From an uncultured Alphaproteobacteria bacterium (GTDB lineage: Bacteria > Pseudomonadota > Alphaproteobacteria > Rhizobiales > Ancalomicrobiaceae): a DNA stretch of 29,895 bases. Under the pieces are notes generated by a model, which did no database searches, was not told the origin of the DNA, and saw nothing but the letters and a program-made list of their open reading frames with translations. The stretch is from positions 1 through 29,895 of the forward strand of contig CALFRR010000177.1 in NCBI GenBank assembly GCA_937919435.1. Reading direction: 5' to 3'. Both the position numbers and the translations under genes were made by a program. This document shows, in pieces, positions 8,439 through 16,136 of this stretch; the first letter of the stretch is position 1; each line of letters opens with the position of its first letter.

Positions 8439-9191
8439 TCAGCCGCGCGGGCCGGCACCCAGCTCGCGCAGCCGGCCGACGAGGGTGGTACGCGCGAGCC
8501 CCTCGAGCGTCACCAGAGCGACGCCGAGCGCGGCGGCCTTGCCGTAGAGCTGTTCGTACCGCGGCCGATGCCGACGCTCGTCCCAGAGGTCGGTGGAAAC
8601 GACCAGAGCCACCACCGAGCCGGCATCGCCGAAATGATCGATCAGGTCGTCGGCCTCGTGGAGCGCCTCCATCAGGCGCTCGCGATGGCGGGCGTCGCCG
8701 CCTTCGAGCCGCGACCGGAACGCCTTGGCGGAGACGAAGACCAGACGCTCCGCGAAACGGGCGATGGTGTCGATCTCGTTCTCGCCATGGAAGCCGCCGG
8801 CCTCCCAGACGATCTTCTGGCCGATGCGGACCTCGTCGGCGCCGGCCGCCAGGGCCGAAAGCCCGACGTGTTCCTCGAGCCAGCCGCCGCGCAGCCAGCG
8901 ATCGGCATCCGCCGAGGGCGCGAAGAGACCGGCGGAACCGCGCCCGAGAAGCGCGGCGGCAGCCAGGACCGCCACCATCTCGCACGCCGCCGGATCGGCG
9001 AGCGGGTCGTTCAGGCGACCGATCGCGACGTCGCGGACCCGTTCGAAGACCGGAAAGGCGGCCGCGACGGCGGTGGTGGCGGCGGCACGGCCGATCGCCC
9101 GGTCGAGCGGGGTGCCTTCGCCGAGGAAGCGGGCGCCGTGGCCGGCGAGAGCGGCGGCGATGCCGGACGGCGGCGGCGCGACGGTGGTCAT
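8439..9191 (-). CDS. Hypothetical protein with a DUF1887/Card1-like nuclease-type domain
   Basis: A 250-residue soluble protein without signal peptide or membrane segment. I do not recognise it as a named family at full length. The middle resembles the C-terminal PD-(D/E)XK-type domain of DUF1887/Card1 effectors: GGWLEEHV around Trp104, then NEID at 138-141, then LVFVSAK at 150-156, where DUF1887 proteins typically read something like LYFIECK. The Asp (141) and Lys (156) of the core are kept, but the catalytic Glu position is Ser154. The last 60 residues (VVALVVSTDLWD, then LYGKAAALGVALVTLEGL) also fit the end of that fold. The N-terminal 100 residues are Ala-rich and contain no recognisable CARF domain. 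Its ATG overlaps the stop of the upstream NikR-like gene by four bases, so the two are co-translated. The relationship is based on motif recall and is moderate. Confidence 0.72.
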   Translation of the reverse strand: MTTVAPPPSGIAAALAGHGARFLGEGTPLDRAIGRAAATTAVAAAFPVFERVRDVAIGRLNDPLADPAACEMVAVLAAAALLGRGSAGLFAPSADADRWLRGGWLEEHVGLSALAAGADEVRIGQKIVWEAGGFHGENEIDTIARFAERLVFVSAKAFRSRLEGGDARHRERLMEALHEADDLIDHFGDAGSVVALVVSTDLWDERRHRPRYEQLYGKAAALGVALVTLEGLARTTLVGRLRELGAGPRG

Positions 9192-9604
9192 GGGGCCTCG
9201 GGAGCGGATGCGGGAACGATCACCAGTTCGCCGTTCCTCACCCCGCGTTCGGCCCGGATCGCCTCGGCGAAGGCCCGGATCGCGGTGGTCGACCCCTCCA
9301 GCAGGGCGACCTCCAACACCTCGCCGCCGGGAAGCGGACGCGCGAGGCGGGTGGCGCGGAAGGCGGTCGCCTCGGCGAAGGCGGCGGCGAGCCGACGGGC
9401 GAGCTCCCGGGTCTCGGGCTCGAAGACGTAGGTGAGCGAGGCGACGCAGTCGCGGGTCTCGCCGATCGCCTCGATGCCGTGGGCGAGACCGGAGCGGGTC
9501 AGGTCGCGAACCGCCTCGGACCGGTTGGAGTAGCCGCGCGATTCCATGAACCGGTCGATCTCGGCCATCAGATCGTCGTCGAAGGTCAGGGTGACGCGCT
9601 GCAC
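9188..9604 (-). CDS. nikR: NikR-family ribbon-helix-helix regulator lacking nickel ligands
   Basis: A 138-residue DNA-binding protein that follows the NikR pattern from end to end. The N-terminal ribbon-helix-helix is VQRVTLTFDDDLMAEIDRF with RGYSNRSEAVRDLTRSGLA, nearly as in E. coli NikR, and an ACT-like regulatory half follows (ASLTYVFEPETRELARRL, VLEVALLEGS, AERGVRNGELVIVP). In E. coli NikR the high-affinity nickel site is His76, His87, His89 and Cys95. The corresponding stretch here (AFAEATAFRATRLARPLPGG and EVLEV) has no His and no Cys, so high-affinity nickel sensing by that site is unlikely. The GTG at 9604 is the chosen start: GGAGAG lies six bases upstream and it aligns with the family N-terminus. 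It overlaps the downstream gene by four bases; no nickel transporter or urease/hydrogenase gene is nearby. Confidence 0.88.
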   Translation of the reverse strand: MQRVTLTFDDDLMAEIDRFMESRGYSNRSEAVRDLTRSGLAHGIEAIGETRDCVASLTYVFEPETRELARRLAAAFAEATAFRATRLARPLPGGEVLEVALLEGSTTAIRAFAEAIRAERGVRNGELVIVPASAPEAP

Positions 9605-9744
9605 GAGACTCTCTCCCGGGCGCCCCGCGCCCTCCCCTCCGATCGGGAGTCGGAAGACGCGCCGGCTCGCTCGGTGTTGGCGGTATCCCGCCGCCGCGTC
9701 AAGGGCGCGCAACCGAGTCGAGGCACGGATGCGCGGGCGGGCCG

Positions 9745-10539
9745 TCAGTCGTCGGCGGAGATCACCCTCGGGCCGGCGGCCTCGACCTCGGCCCTCAGCC
9801 GATCGTCGACCGCCGAATCGGTCAGCACCGCGTCGAAGGCGTCGAGCCCGGCGAACCAGGCCGAACGGACCCGGCCGAACTTACTGGAATCGACCACCAG
9901 ATAGGTCTCGACGGAGCGGCGGATGACGTCCTGCTTGATCGACACCTCGTGAAAATTCGAACAGGACGCACCGTGGACCGGGTGGAGCCCGCCGGCCGAC
10001 AGGAACGCCTTGTTGATCCCGATGCGTTTCAGGATGTCCAGCGCCTCCGGACTGTCGAAGGACGCGCTCGAGCGCTGGAAGACGCCGCCGAGCAACACCA
10101 GCCCGATCGAATCGAACCGTCGGATGATCTCGGCGATGTTTATGGAATAACAGACGACCGTGACGTCCTTCACATTCGCGAGACGTCGCGCCAGATGCGG
10201 CGTGGTGGTGCCGCAGTCGATGAAGATGCTGTCGCCCGGTTCGATCAGGGTCAGCGCCAGCTCACAGGCGGCGCGCTTGCCGACGGTGTGGGTCTCGCGC
10301 TCGCGATCGAAGACGTAGCCGGCGGCCTCCGCTCCGGAGCGGGCCGCCAGGATGTGGCCGCCGTGGCAGAGAAATCGCTCGGGATGCGCCGCAACATCCC
10401 GTCTTATCGTCATTTCGGAGACGTCGAGGAGCCCCGCGGCGTCGCTCAGACGGAGCGAGGCGGCGGTTTCCAACACCTCCGCGATCCGGTCGATTCGCTG
10501 TACCCGGCTGAGAGTCATGGCCGTCGAGATCCGTCGCAT
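9745..10539 (-). CDS. deoR: Deoxyribonucleoside/deoxyribose repressor DeoR
   Basis: A DeoR-family transcription repressor of 264 residues from the ATG at 10539, or 257 from the ATG at 10518, which aligns with the E. coli DeoR start; the first has a weak GGAA site seven bases upstream. The helix-turn-helix reads LLDVSEMTIRRDV at about 37-49, almost identical to E. coli DeoR (LLGVSEMTIRRDL). The C-terminal sugar-phosphate sensor domain includes IDCGTTTPHLARRL, VVCYSIN, FLSAGGLHPVHGASC and LVVDSSKFGRVR, all close to E. coli DeoR rather than to generic DeoR-family members. In E. coli the inducer is deoxyribose-5-phosphate. The gene is divergent from deoC and a TGTTA-N6-TAACA palindrome lies between them, so it probably represses the deo operon and perhaps itself. 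Confidence 0.92.
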   Translation of the reverse strand: MRRISTAMTLSRVQRIDRIAEVLETAASLRLSDAAGLLDVSEMTIRRDVAAHPERFLCHGGHILAARSGAEAAGYVFDRERETHTVGKRAACELALTLIEPGDSIFIDCGTTTPHLARRLANVKDVTVVCYSINIAEIIRRFDSIGLVLLGGVFQRSSASFDSPEALDILKRIGINKAFLSAGGLHPVHGASCSNFHEVSIKQDVIRRSVETYLVVDSSKFGRVRSAWFAGLDAFDAVLTDSAVDDRLRAEVEAAGPRVISADD

Positions 10540-10664
10540 TGACCGTTTCCGCCCGTCGCCGGTGTCGTGCACCAGGGCGGGAGCCTTCGCGCCGCAGGCC
10601 GGCGCCTCCCCCCGTGTCGTCCGTTCCGGCGCCCCCGACACGCCGGATCGGCTTCACAGTCGAA

Positions 10665-10680
10665 TGTTATTATGATAACA
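10665..10680. promoter_or_regulatory. Candidate DeoR operator between deoR and deoC
   Basis: The 16-base sequence TGTTATTATGATAACA has perfect 6-base arms around TATG and matches the design of the E. coli DeoR operator (TGTTAGAATTCTAACA) at the outer TGTTA/TAACA. It sits in an A/T-rich island in otherwise very GC-rich DNA, 54 bases before the deoC ATG. A weak promoter, TTCACA (10653-10658), 17 bases, TAACAC (10676-10681), would overlap it. Binding here could also affect deoR. Confidence 0.75.
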
Positions 10681-10733
10681 CACATCGTGACAAACGAAAC
10701 ACGCGCGCGTCATCGCAGTCTCCGGAGTTTCTC

Positions 10734-11390
10734 ATGGACATCGCCGCCGCCGACCTCGCCCGAGTCATCGACCACACCATCCTGAAGCCCGACGCGCGCC
10801 GGGACGAGGTTCTCCGCTTCTGCCGTGAGGCGCGAGAACACCGGTTCTACTCGGTCTGTGTCAATCCCCGCTGGGTCCCGACGGTCGCCGAGGCGCTCGC
10901 CGGGTCCGACGTCGCCACATGCTCGGTGATCGGTTTCCCGCTCGGCGCGATCCCGACCGAGGTCAAGGCCGCGGAAGCCGCCTGGGTGGTCGCCCACGGC
11001 GCGACCGAGGTCGACATGGTGATCGACGTCGGTGCGATGAAGGACGGCGCGCTCGACCACGTGCGGGCCGACATCGCCGCGGTCAAGGCCGCCTGCGGCA
11101 AGTCGCTGCTCAAGGTGATCATCGAGACCTGCCTGCTCACCGACGACGAGAAGGTCGCCGCCTGCCGGCTCGCGGCGGAGGCCGGCGCCGACTACGTCAA
11201 GACCTCGACCGGCTTCTCGACCGGGGGTGCCACCGCCGACGACGTCGCGCTGATGCGCCGCACGGTCGGCGACGCCCTCGGCGTCAAGGCATCCGGCGGC
11301 ATCCGCACCCGCGAGGATGCGCTGAAGATGCTCGCCGCCGGAGCCTCGCGGATCGGCGCCAGCGCCGGCCTGAAGATCATCGCGGCCTGA
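10734..11390 (+). CDS. deoC: Deoxyribose-phosphate aldolase DeoC
   Basis: A class I aldolase that splits 2-deoxyribose-5-phosphate into acetaldehyde and glyceraldehyde-3-phosphate in the cytoplasm; 218 residues, as usual for the short bacterial form. The Schiff-base lysine is Lys156 in YVKTSTGF, the second active-site lysine is Lys185 in VKASGGIRT, and the proton-relay Asp94 lies in EVDMVIDVG. VIDHTILKPDA at the N-terminus and VIGFPLGA are further family signatures. The ATG at 10734 has GGAG six bases upstream; the frame stays open upstream through the operator region, which is not coding. It is the first gene of the deo operon and is followed after 100 bases by the binding protein, with no terminator seen between them. 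Confidence 0.96.
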   Translation: MDIAAADLARVIDHTILKPDARRDEVLRFCREAREHRFYSVCVNPRWVPTVAEALAGSDVATCSVIGFPLGAIPTEVKAAEAAWVVAHGATEVDMVIDVGAMKDGALDHVRADIAAVKAACGKSLLKVIIETCLLTDDEKVAACRLAAEAGADYVKTSTGFSTGGATADDVALMRRTVGDALGVKASGGIRTREDALKMLAAGASRIGASAGLKIIAA

Positions 11391-11490
11391 GCCGCGATCC
11401 CTCTCACTCTCGACAGGAGGCGACACCCCCAGTCCAGAACGCGGTACCCGACAAGAAACGATGGTCAACGAACCAAACGAGGAAAACGCC

Positions 11491-12543
11491 ATGAAGAAGC
11501 TCTTCGTCGCTCTCGCGACGGCTGCCGCCTTGATCTCGGGATCGGCCCTCGCCGCCTCCAACGGCCCGGTCGACACCTCGAAGGTGCGCAAGGACATCGT
11601 CTCGAGCGCCACGGGCAAGAAATTCACCATCGCCACCGTGGTCAAGGTCGACGGCATCGCCTGGTTCGACCGCATGCGCGACGGGGTCAAGCAGTACAAG
11701 GCCGACACCGGCCACGACACCTGGATGCTCGGACCGAGCCAGGCCGACGCCGCCGCCCAGGTGCAGATCGTCGAGAGCCTGATCGCCCAGGGCGTCGACG
11801 CCATCTGCATCGTGCCGTTCTCGGTCGAAGCGGTCGAGCCGGTGCTGAAGAAGGCCCGCGACCGCGGCATCGTCGTCGTCGCCCACGAGGCCTCGAACAT
11901 CAAGAACGCCGACTACGTGCTCGAAGCCTTCGACAACAAGGCCTACGGCGCCAAGCTGATGGAAGTCCTCGGCAAGGCGATGGGCGGCGAAGGCAAGTAC
12001 GTCACCACCGTCGGCTCGCTGACCTCGAAGTCGCAGAACGAGTGGATCGACGGCGGCGTCGAGTATCAGAAGGCCCACTTCCCGAAGATGCAGCAGGTCA
12101 CGACCCGGCTCGAGACCTATGACGACGCCAACACCGACTACACCAAGCTCAAGGAAGTCCTGACCACCTATCCGGACCTCAAGGGCATCCTCGGTGGACC
12201 GATGCCGACCTCGGCCGGCGCCGGCCGTCTGATCGCCGAGCGCGGCCTCAACGGCAAGCTGTTCTTCGCCGGTACCGGCCTCGTCTCGGTCGCCGGTCAG
12301 TACCTGAAGAACGACAACATCCAGTACATCCAGTTCTGGGATCCGGCGGTCGCCGGCTATGCGATGAACGTCGTCGCGACCATGGCGCTGTCGAAGAAGG
12401 GCGGCGAGATCAAGGCCGGCCTCGACCTCGGCCTGCCCGGCTACACCAAGCTGATCACCCCGGTCGCCGGACAGCCGAACCTGCTCTACGGCGCCGGCTG
12501 GGTCGGCGTGACCAAGGCCAACATGGGCGAATACAACTTCTGA
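11491..12543 (+). CDS. Sugar ABC transporter substrate-binding protein (LsrB-like), probable deoxyribose binding
   Basis: A periplasmic binding protein of type I (peripla_BP_4), 350 residues, with a Sec signal peptide MKKLFVALATAAALISGSALAAS, shown here as MKKLF through the Ala-x-Ala cleavage region near residue 22. Several segments resemble LsrB, the autoinducer-2 receptor: TYDDANTDYTKLKEVL, TTYPDLKGIL, QFWDPAVAGYAMNV, LPGYTKL and the end MGEYNF. LsrB-like receptors also serve other pentoses, so this is a family statement only. The ATG at 11491 follows a GAGGAAAA ribosome site; an upstream ATG at 11461 would disrupt the signal peptide. Placement between deoC and deoK under a DeoR operator makes 2-deoxyribose the likely ligand. 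A strong hairpin follows, as commonly seen after highly expressed binding proteins. Confidence 0.9.
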   Translation: MKKLFVALATAAALISGSALAASNGPVDTSKVRKDIVSSATGKKFTIATVVKVDGIAWFDRMRDGVKQYKADTGHDTWMLGPSQADAAAQVQIVESLIAQGVDAICIVPFSVEAVEPVLKKARDRGIVVVAHEASNIKNADYVLEAFDNKAYGAKLMEVLGKAMGGEGKYVTTVGSLTSKSQNEWIDGGVEYQKAHFPKMQQVTTRLETYDDANTDYTKLKEVLTTYPDLKGILGGPMPTSAGAGRLIAERGLNGKLFFAGTGLVSVAGQYLKNDNIQYIQFWDPAVAGYAMNVVATMALSKKGGEIKAGLDLGLPGYTKLITPVAGQPNLLYGAGWVGVTKANMGEYNF

Positions 12544-12556
12544 TCCGAACTCCCCG

Positions 12557-12585
12557 CGGAAGGCGCCTCGCCGAGGCGCCTTCCG
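12557..12585 (+). terminator. Large hairpin after the binding-protein gene, likely mRNA stabiliser/partial terminator
   Basis: Arms CGGAAGGCGCCTCG (12557-12570) and CGAGGCGCCTTCCG (12572-12585) are perfect complements around one base; in RNA about 12 pairs would form with a 5-base loop. No T-run follows, so it probably protects the upstream binding-protein message and lowers read-through into the ATPase rather than ending transcription. Confidence 0.65.
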
Positions 12586-12625
12586 TCCTCGCGAGTCCCG
12601 TTACCGGCAAGCGGATCAGAGCCCC

Positions 12626-14125
12626 ATGTCCGACGTCTTCCTCGACCTGCGCAACGTCGTGAAGCAGTTCTCCGGCGTCCGCGCTCTCGACGACATCTCG
12701 CTCACCATCCGGTCGGGCGAAATCCACTGCCTCGCCGGCGAAAACGGTTCGGGCAAGTCGACGCTGATCAAGGTGATCTCGGGGGTCTACCGCCCCGACG
12801 CCGGGTCGATCGCGATCGACGGCCGGACCGTGCCGCACCTCACCCCGATCGGGGCCATCCGCCACGGCATCCAGGTGATCTATCAGGACTTCTCGCTGTT
12901 CGGGAACCTGTCGGTCGCCGAGAATCTGGCGCTCAACACCGAGCTCCAGGAGAAACGCGCGCTGGTCAACTGGAAGCGCGTGCACGCGATCGCCGCCACC
13001 GCGCTCGAACGGCTCGGGGTCGACATCGATCCCGCTTCCGAGGTCGACGACCTGTCGACCGCCGGGCGCCAGCTGGTCGCCATCGCCCGCGCCCTGATGT
13101 CCGATCCGCGCCTGCTGATCATGGACGAGCCGACCACCGCGCTCACCCGCAAGGAGGTCGAGACGCTGTTCCGGATCGTCCGGGACATCCAGGCCCGCGG
13201 CATCGCGGTGCTGTTCGTCTCCCACAAGATGCGGGAGATGCTGGAGATCTCCGAACGGATCTCGGTCATCCGCAACGGCCGCAAGGTGGCGGAAGGACCG
13301 ACCTCGGAGTTCGACGAGCCGAAGATCGTGCGCCACATGACCGGCCACGACATCTCCAGCGAAACCTATCACTGGCAGGCACCGGCCGGTGACGTGCCGC
13401 CGCGGCTCGAGGTGGAGAAGCTGACGCTGCCCGGCAAATTCGAGGATCTGTCGCTCGCGCTCCGGCCGGGCGAGATCGTCGGGCTTTCCGGCCTGCTCGG
13501 ATCGGGGCGCACCGAATTCGCCAAGGCGCTGTTCGGGCTCGAGTCCGGCTGCACCGGGACGGTGAAGGTCGACGGGAAGCCGGTCGTGATCGACCGGGTC
13601 GAGACGGCGATCGCGGCGGGCATCGCCTATGTGCCGGAGGACCGGCTGAGCGAGGGCCTGTTCCTCGGCCAGTCGATCGACCGCAACATCCTCGCCACCA
13701 CCTATGCGAAGATCGCCACGGCGACGGTGATCGACCGCACGAAGGCGGCCGAGCTCGCCGCGTCGTCGATCAGGGCGATGCAGATCGCCACGCCGTCGGG
13801 CGAGAAGCCGGTCGGCCAACTCTCCGGCGGCAACCAGCAACGGGTCGTGCTGGCGCGCTGGCTGCTCACCGAGGCGCGCGTCCTGGTCCTCAACGGTCCG
13901 ACGGTCGGCGTCGACGTCGGTTCGAAGGCGGAGATCCACAAGATCATCCGCCGGCTCGCGATGGAGAAGGACGTCGCCGTCCTGATGATCTCCGACGACA
14001 TCCTGGAGCTGGTGCAGAACTGCAACCGCATCGTCGTGATGCATCGCGGCCGCTTCGTCGAAACGCTCGAAACCGCCGAGACGTCGGAGCACCGCGTCTC
14101 CGACATGCTCACGTCCTTCCGGTGA
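12626..14125 (+). CDS. Sugar ABC transporter ATP-binding protein (RbsA/LsrA type, two domains), deo operon
   Basis: A 499-residue cytoplasmic ATPase with two fused nucleotide-binding domains, of the carbohydrate CUT2 class. Domain 1 has Walker A GENGSGKST, Q-loop IYQDFSLF, a weak signature (LSTAGRQ) and a canonical Walker B LLIMDEPT. Domain 2 has degenerate Walker A GLLGSGRTE, canonical signature LSGGNQQR and an altered Walker B LVLNGPT, with Asn423-Gly424 where Asp-Glu is usual. Only the composite site using domain 1 Walker A and domain 2 signature should hydrolyse ATP, as in other CUT2 ATPases. The two permeases follow at once, the first after 8 bases. It energises import for the LsrB-like binding protein upstream. 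Confidence 0.94.
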   Translation: MSDVFLDLRNVVKQFSGVRALDDISLTIRSGEIHCLAGENGSGKSTLIKVISGVYRPDAGSIAIDGRTVPHLTPIGAIRHGIQVIYQDFSLFGNLSVAENLALNTELQEKRALVNWKRVHAIAATALERLGVDIDPASEVDDLSTAGRQLVAIARALMSDPRLLIMDEPTTALTRKEVETLFRIVRDIQARGIAVLFVSHKMREMLEISERISVIRNGRKVAEGPTSEFDEPKIVRHMTGHDISSETYHWQAPAGDVPPRLEVEKLTLPGKFEDLSLALRPGEIVGLSGLLGSGRTEFAKALFGLESGCTGTVKVDGKPVVIDRVETAIAAGIAYVPEDRLSEGLFLGQSIDRNILATTYAKIATATVIDRTKAAELAASSIRAMQIATPSGEKPVGQLSGGNQQRVVLARWLLTEARVLVLNGPTVGVDVGSKAEIHKIIRRLAMEKDVAVLMISDDILELVQNCNRIVVMHRGRFVETLETAETSEHRVSDMLTSFR

Positions 14126-14133
14126 GGTGGCCC

Positions 14134-15111
14134 ATGACCCTGTTCCGCAGATCGGAGGTCGTCATCGCGGCCATTCTGTTCACCGCGATGATCCTGATCG
14201 GCCTCGTCAACCCGGCCTTCTGGCAGGTCGACAACCTGTTCTCGCTGCTGCGCTCCAACGTGGTCATCGGGATCATGGCGCTCGGCGTGCTGCTGGTCAT
14301 GCTGTCCGGCGGCTTCGACGTCTCGTTCCCCGCCTTCGCGGTCGCCGCGATGTATCTGACCGTCCACGGCATGCTGCTGACCGGCTACGTCGGGGTGGTG
14401 CTGCCGTTCGCGGTGGCGATCCTGATCGGCGCGGTCTGCGGCTCGATCAACGGGTTCTTCGTCTGGAAGTTCAAGATGATCCCGCTGATCGTCACGCTCG
14501 GCACCGGCGCCGTGGTGCGCGGCCTGCTGCTCGGCGTGGTCGGCACCTCGATGATCAACATCGATCGCTTCCCGCCGGTGCTGATCGATTTCGCCAAGGC
14601 CGAGGTATTCACCCTGACCAAGGCGGACGGCACCCATTCGGGGCTGACCGCGATGGTGCTCGTGTATTTCGCCCTCGCCCTCGGCGTCCATCTGATGCTG
14701 CGGCACACGATGATCGGCCGTTCGATCTATGCGCTCGGCGGCGGAGCGGAAGCCGCGACCCGCGTCGGCTTCGATCTGAAGAAGACGATCTTCTTCATCT
14801 ACTGCCTCGCGGGCGCGCTCGCCGGCTTCGCCGGGATGCTCCACTGCTCGATGATCTGGCTGGCCAACCCGCGCGACTTCGTCGGCACCGACCTCGAGGT
14901 GATCGCCGCGGTGGTGCTCGGCGGCGCCTCGATCTTCGGCGGACGGGGCAGCGTGATCGGCACCATGCTCGGCGTCTTCATGCTGGTGATGGTCAAGAAC
15001 AGCCTGATCATCATGAAGGTCGACACCACCTGGCAGCTGGTGGTCGTCGGATCGATCATCGTCATCGCGACCGCGGCGAGTGCCTGGCGCGATCGTGGAC
15101 GCAAGGCGTGA
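14134..15111 (+). CDS. Sugar ABC transporter permease 1, deo operon
   Basis: A 325-residue inner-membrane permease of the BPD_transp_2 family, with about 8-10 hydrophobic segments beginning with VVIAAILFTAMILIGLVNP. The family motif after the first third is present as LSGGFDVSFPA, slightly off the usual GGIDLS. The ATPase-contact loop reads IYALGGGAEAATRVGF, and the late motif AAVVLGGASIFGGRGS is typical. The ATG at 14134 was chosen because GAGG in the end of the preceding gene gives a ribosome site six bases upstream; a GTG at 14122 overlapping the ATPase stop is less likely. It is the LsrC-like half of a heterodimeric permease with the next gene. Confidence 0.92.
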   Translation: MTLFRRSEVVIAAILFTAMILIGLVNPAFWQVDNLFSLLRSNVVIGIMALGVLLVMLSGGFDVSFPAFAVAAMYLTVHGMLLTGYVGVVLPFAVAILIGAVCGSINGFFVWKFKMIPLIVTLGTGAVVRGLLLGVVGTSMINIDRFPPVLIDFAKAEVFTLTKADGTHSGLTAMVLVYFALALGVHLMLRHTMIGRSIYALGGGAEAATRVGFDLKKTIFFIYCLAGALAGFAGMLHCSMIWLANPRDFVGTDLEVIAAVVLGGASIFGGRGSVIGTMLGVFMLVMVKNSLIIMKVDTTWQLVVVGSIIVIATAASAWRDRGRKA

Positions 15112-15124
15112 GGGGGCGGAACCC

Positions 15125-16123
15125 ATGGAAAAGCTCGGCTTCGACTTCCGCCGCCTGATCGGCCGCGACAACAACATCGGCCAGCTCTTGGTGATGGTGG
15201 TGCTGATCATCGCCGTCATGTCGGCGCTGTCGCCGGACAAGTTCCTGCGCTACTACAACTTCGAGAGCCTCACCTACCTGTTCCCGGAACTCGGCGTGCT
15301 GTCGATCGCCATGCTGGTGGCGATGATGACCGGCGGCATCGACCTGTCGATCATCGGCGTCGCCAACCTTTCGGCGATCCTCGCCGGCCTGTTCTTCCAT
15401 CAGGTGATCGACCGGGCGGCGCTCTCGGCGGGCGGCGGCACCGGCTGGGTGGTGGTCGGCGTCTTCATGTCGATCGCCATCGGCGCGCTGGCCGGAGCCT
15501 TCAACGGCTTCCTGATCACCCGCCTCAGGGTGACGCCGATCCTCGCCACCCTCGGCTCGGGCCAGATCTACACCGGTATCGCGCTGGTGCTGACCGGCGG
15601 GCCGGCGATCGTCGGCTTTCCCGAGGCGTGGGACTACATCGGCAACGGCAAGCTGTTCGGATTGGCGGTGCCGTTCCTGCTGTTCGTGGCGATCGCTCTC
15701 GGCATGGCCTTCCTGCTGACCCGGACAACCTTCGGCGTCGACCTGCAACTGATCGGCACCAACCCGAAGGCCGCGGTCTACGCCGGGCTCGACCGGGCGA
15801 AGATGGTGTTCCTCTCCTACGTGCTGACCGGGACGCTCGCCTCGATCGCCGGGATCATGCTGTCGGGGCGGACCAACGCGGCGAAGTCGGACTACGGCAC
15901 CTCCTACCTCCTCCAGGCGATCCTGATCGCGGTGCTCGGCGGGACCAACCCGGCCGGCGGCAAGGGTACGGTGCTCGGCGTCTCGATCGCCGTCGTGGCT
16001 CTGATGCTGCTCTCCTCCGGCTTCCAGATCCTGCGTTTCTCCAATCACCTGATCGACTTCATCTGGGGCGCCTTCCTGCTCCTGGTGATCGTCGTCAACA
16101 CCTACAAGAACCGAACCCGTTGA
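15125..16123 (+). CDS. Sugar ABC transporter permease 2, deo operon
   Basis: A 332-residue inner-membrane permease of the BPD_transp_2 family. It carries the canonical motif MMTGGIDLSIIGVANLSAI, the long periplasmic or cytoplasmic insert VIDRAALSAGGGTGWV, the ATPase-contact loop LQLIGTNPKAAVYAGL and the late motif AVLGGTNPAGGKGT. The ATG at 15125 lies 13 bases after the previous stop, behind a purine-rich GAGGGGGCGGAA. It probably pairs with the preceding permease as a heterodimer. The DUF4432 gene follows after 13 bases, supporting a single message. Confidence 0.92.
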   Translation: MEKLGFDFRRLIGRDNNIGQLLVMVVLIIAVMSALSPDKFLRYYNFESLTYLFPELGVLSIAMLVAMMTGGIDLSIIGVANLSAILAGLFFHQVIDRAALSAGGGTGWVVVGVFMSIAIGALAGAFNGFLITRLRVTPILATLGSGQIYTGIALVLTGGPAIVGFPEAWDYIGNGKLFGLAVPFLLFVAIALGMAFLLTRTTFGVDLQLIGTNPKAAVYAGLDRAKMVFLSYVLTGTLASIAGIMLSGRTNAAKSDYGTSYLLQAILIAVLGGTNPAGGKGTVLGVSIAVVALMLLSSGFQILRFSNHLIDFIWGAFLLLVIVVNTYKNRTR

Positions 16124-16136
16124 GGGGGACCGCCCG

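Noticed and set aside
6135..9431. 1098-codon plus-strand open frame opposite the hybrid kinase, the Card1-like gene and the NikR-like gene
   Set aside because: Low-complexity charged composition, no domain, and it spans three real minus-strand genes and their gaps.
8439..9604. CRISPR-associated (type III) context for the Card1-like protein
   Set aside because: No repeats, cas genes or CARF domain in the window, so a CRISPR ancillary role has no support here.
9605..9744. NikR-type operator (GTATGA-N16-TCATAC) upstream of the NikR-like gene
   Set aside because: No half-site matching GTATGA is present; the region has no clear inverted repeat of that form.
11491..16123. Possible autoinducer-2 (Lsr) uptake system, because the binding protein resembles LsrB
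   Set aside because: No lsrK, lsrF, lsrG or lsrR-type genes are present; deoR, deoC and deoK surround the transporter, which makes deoxyribose more likely.
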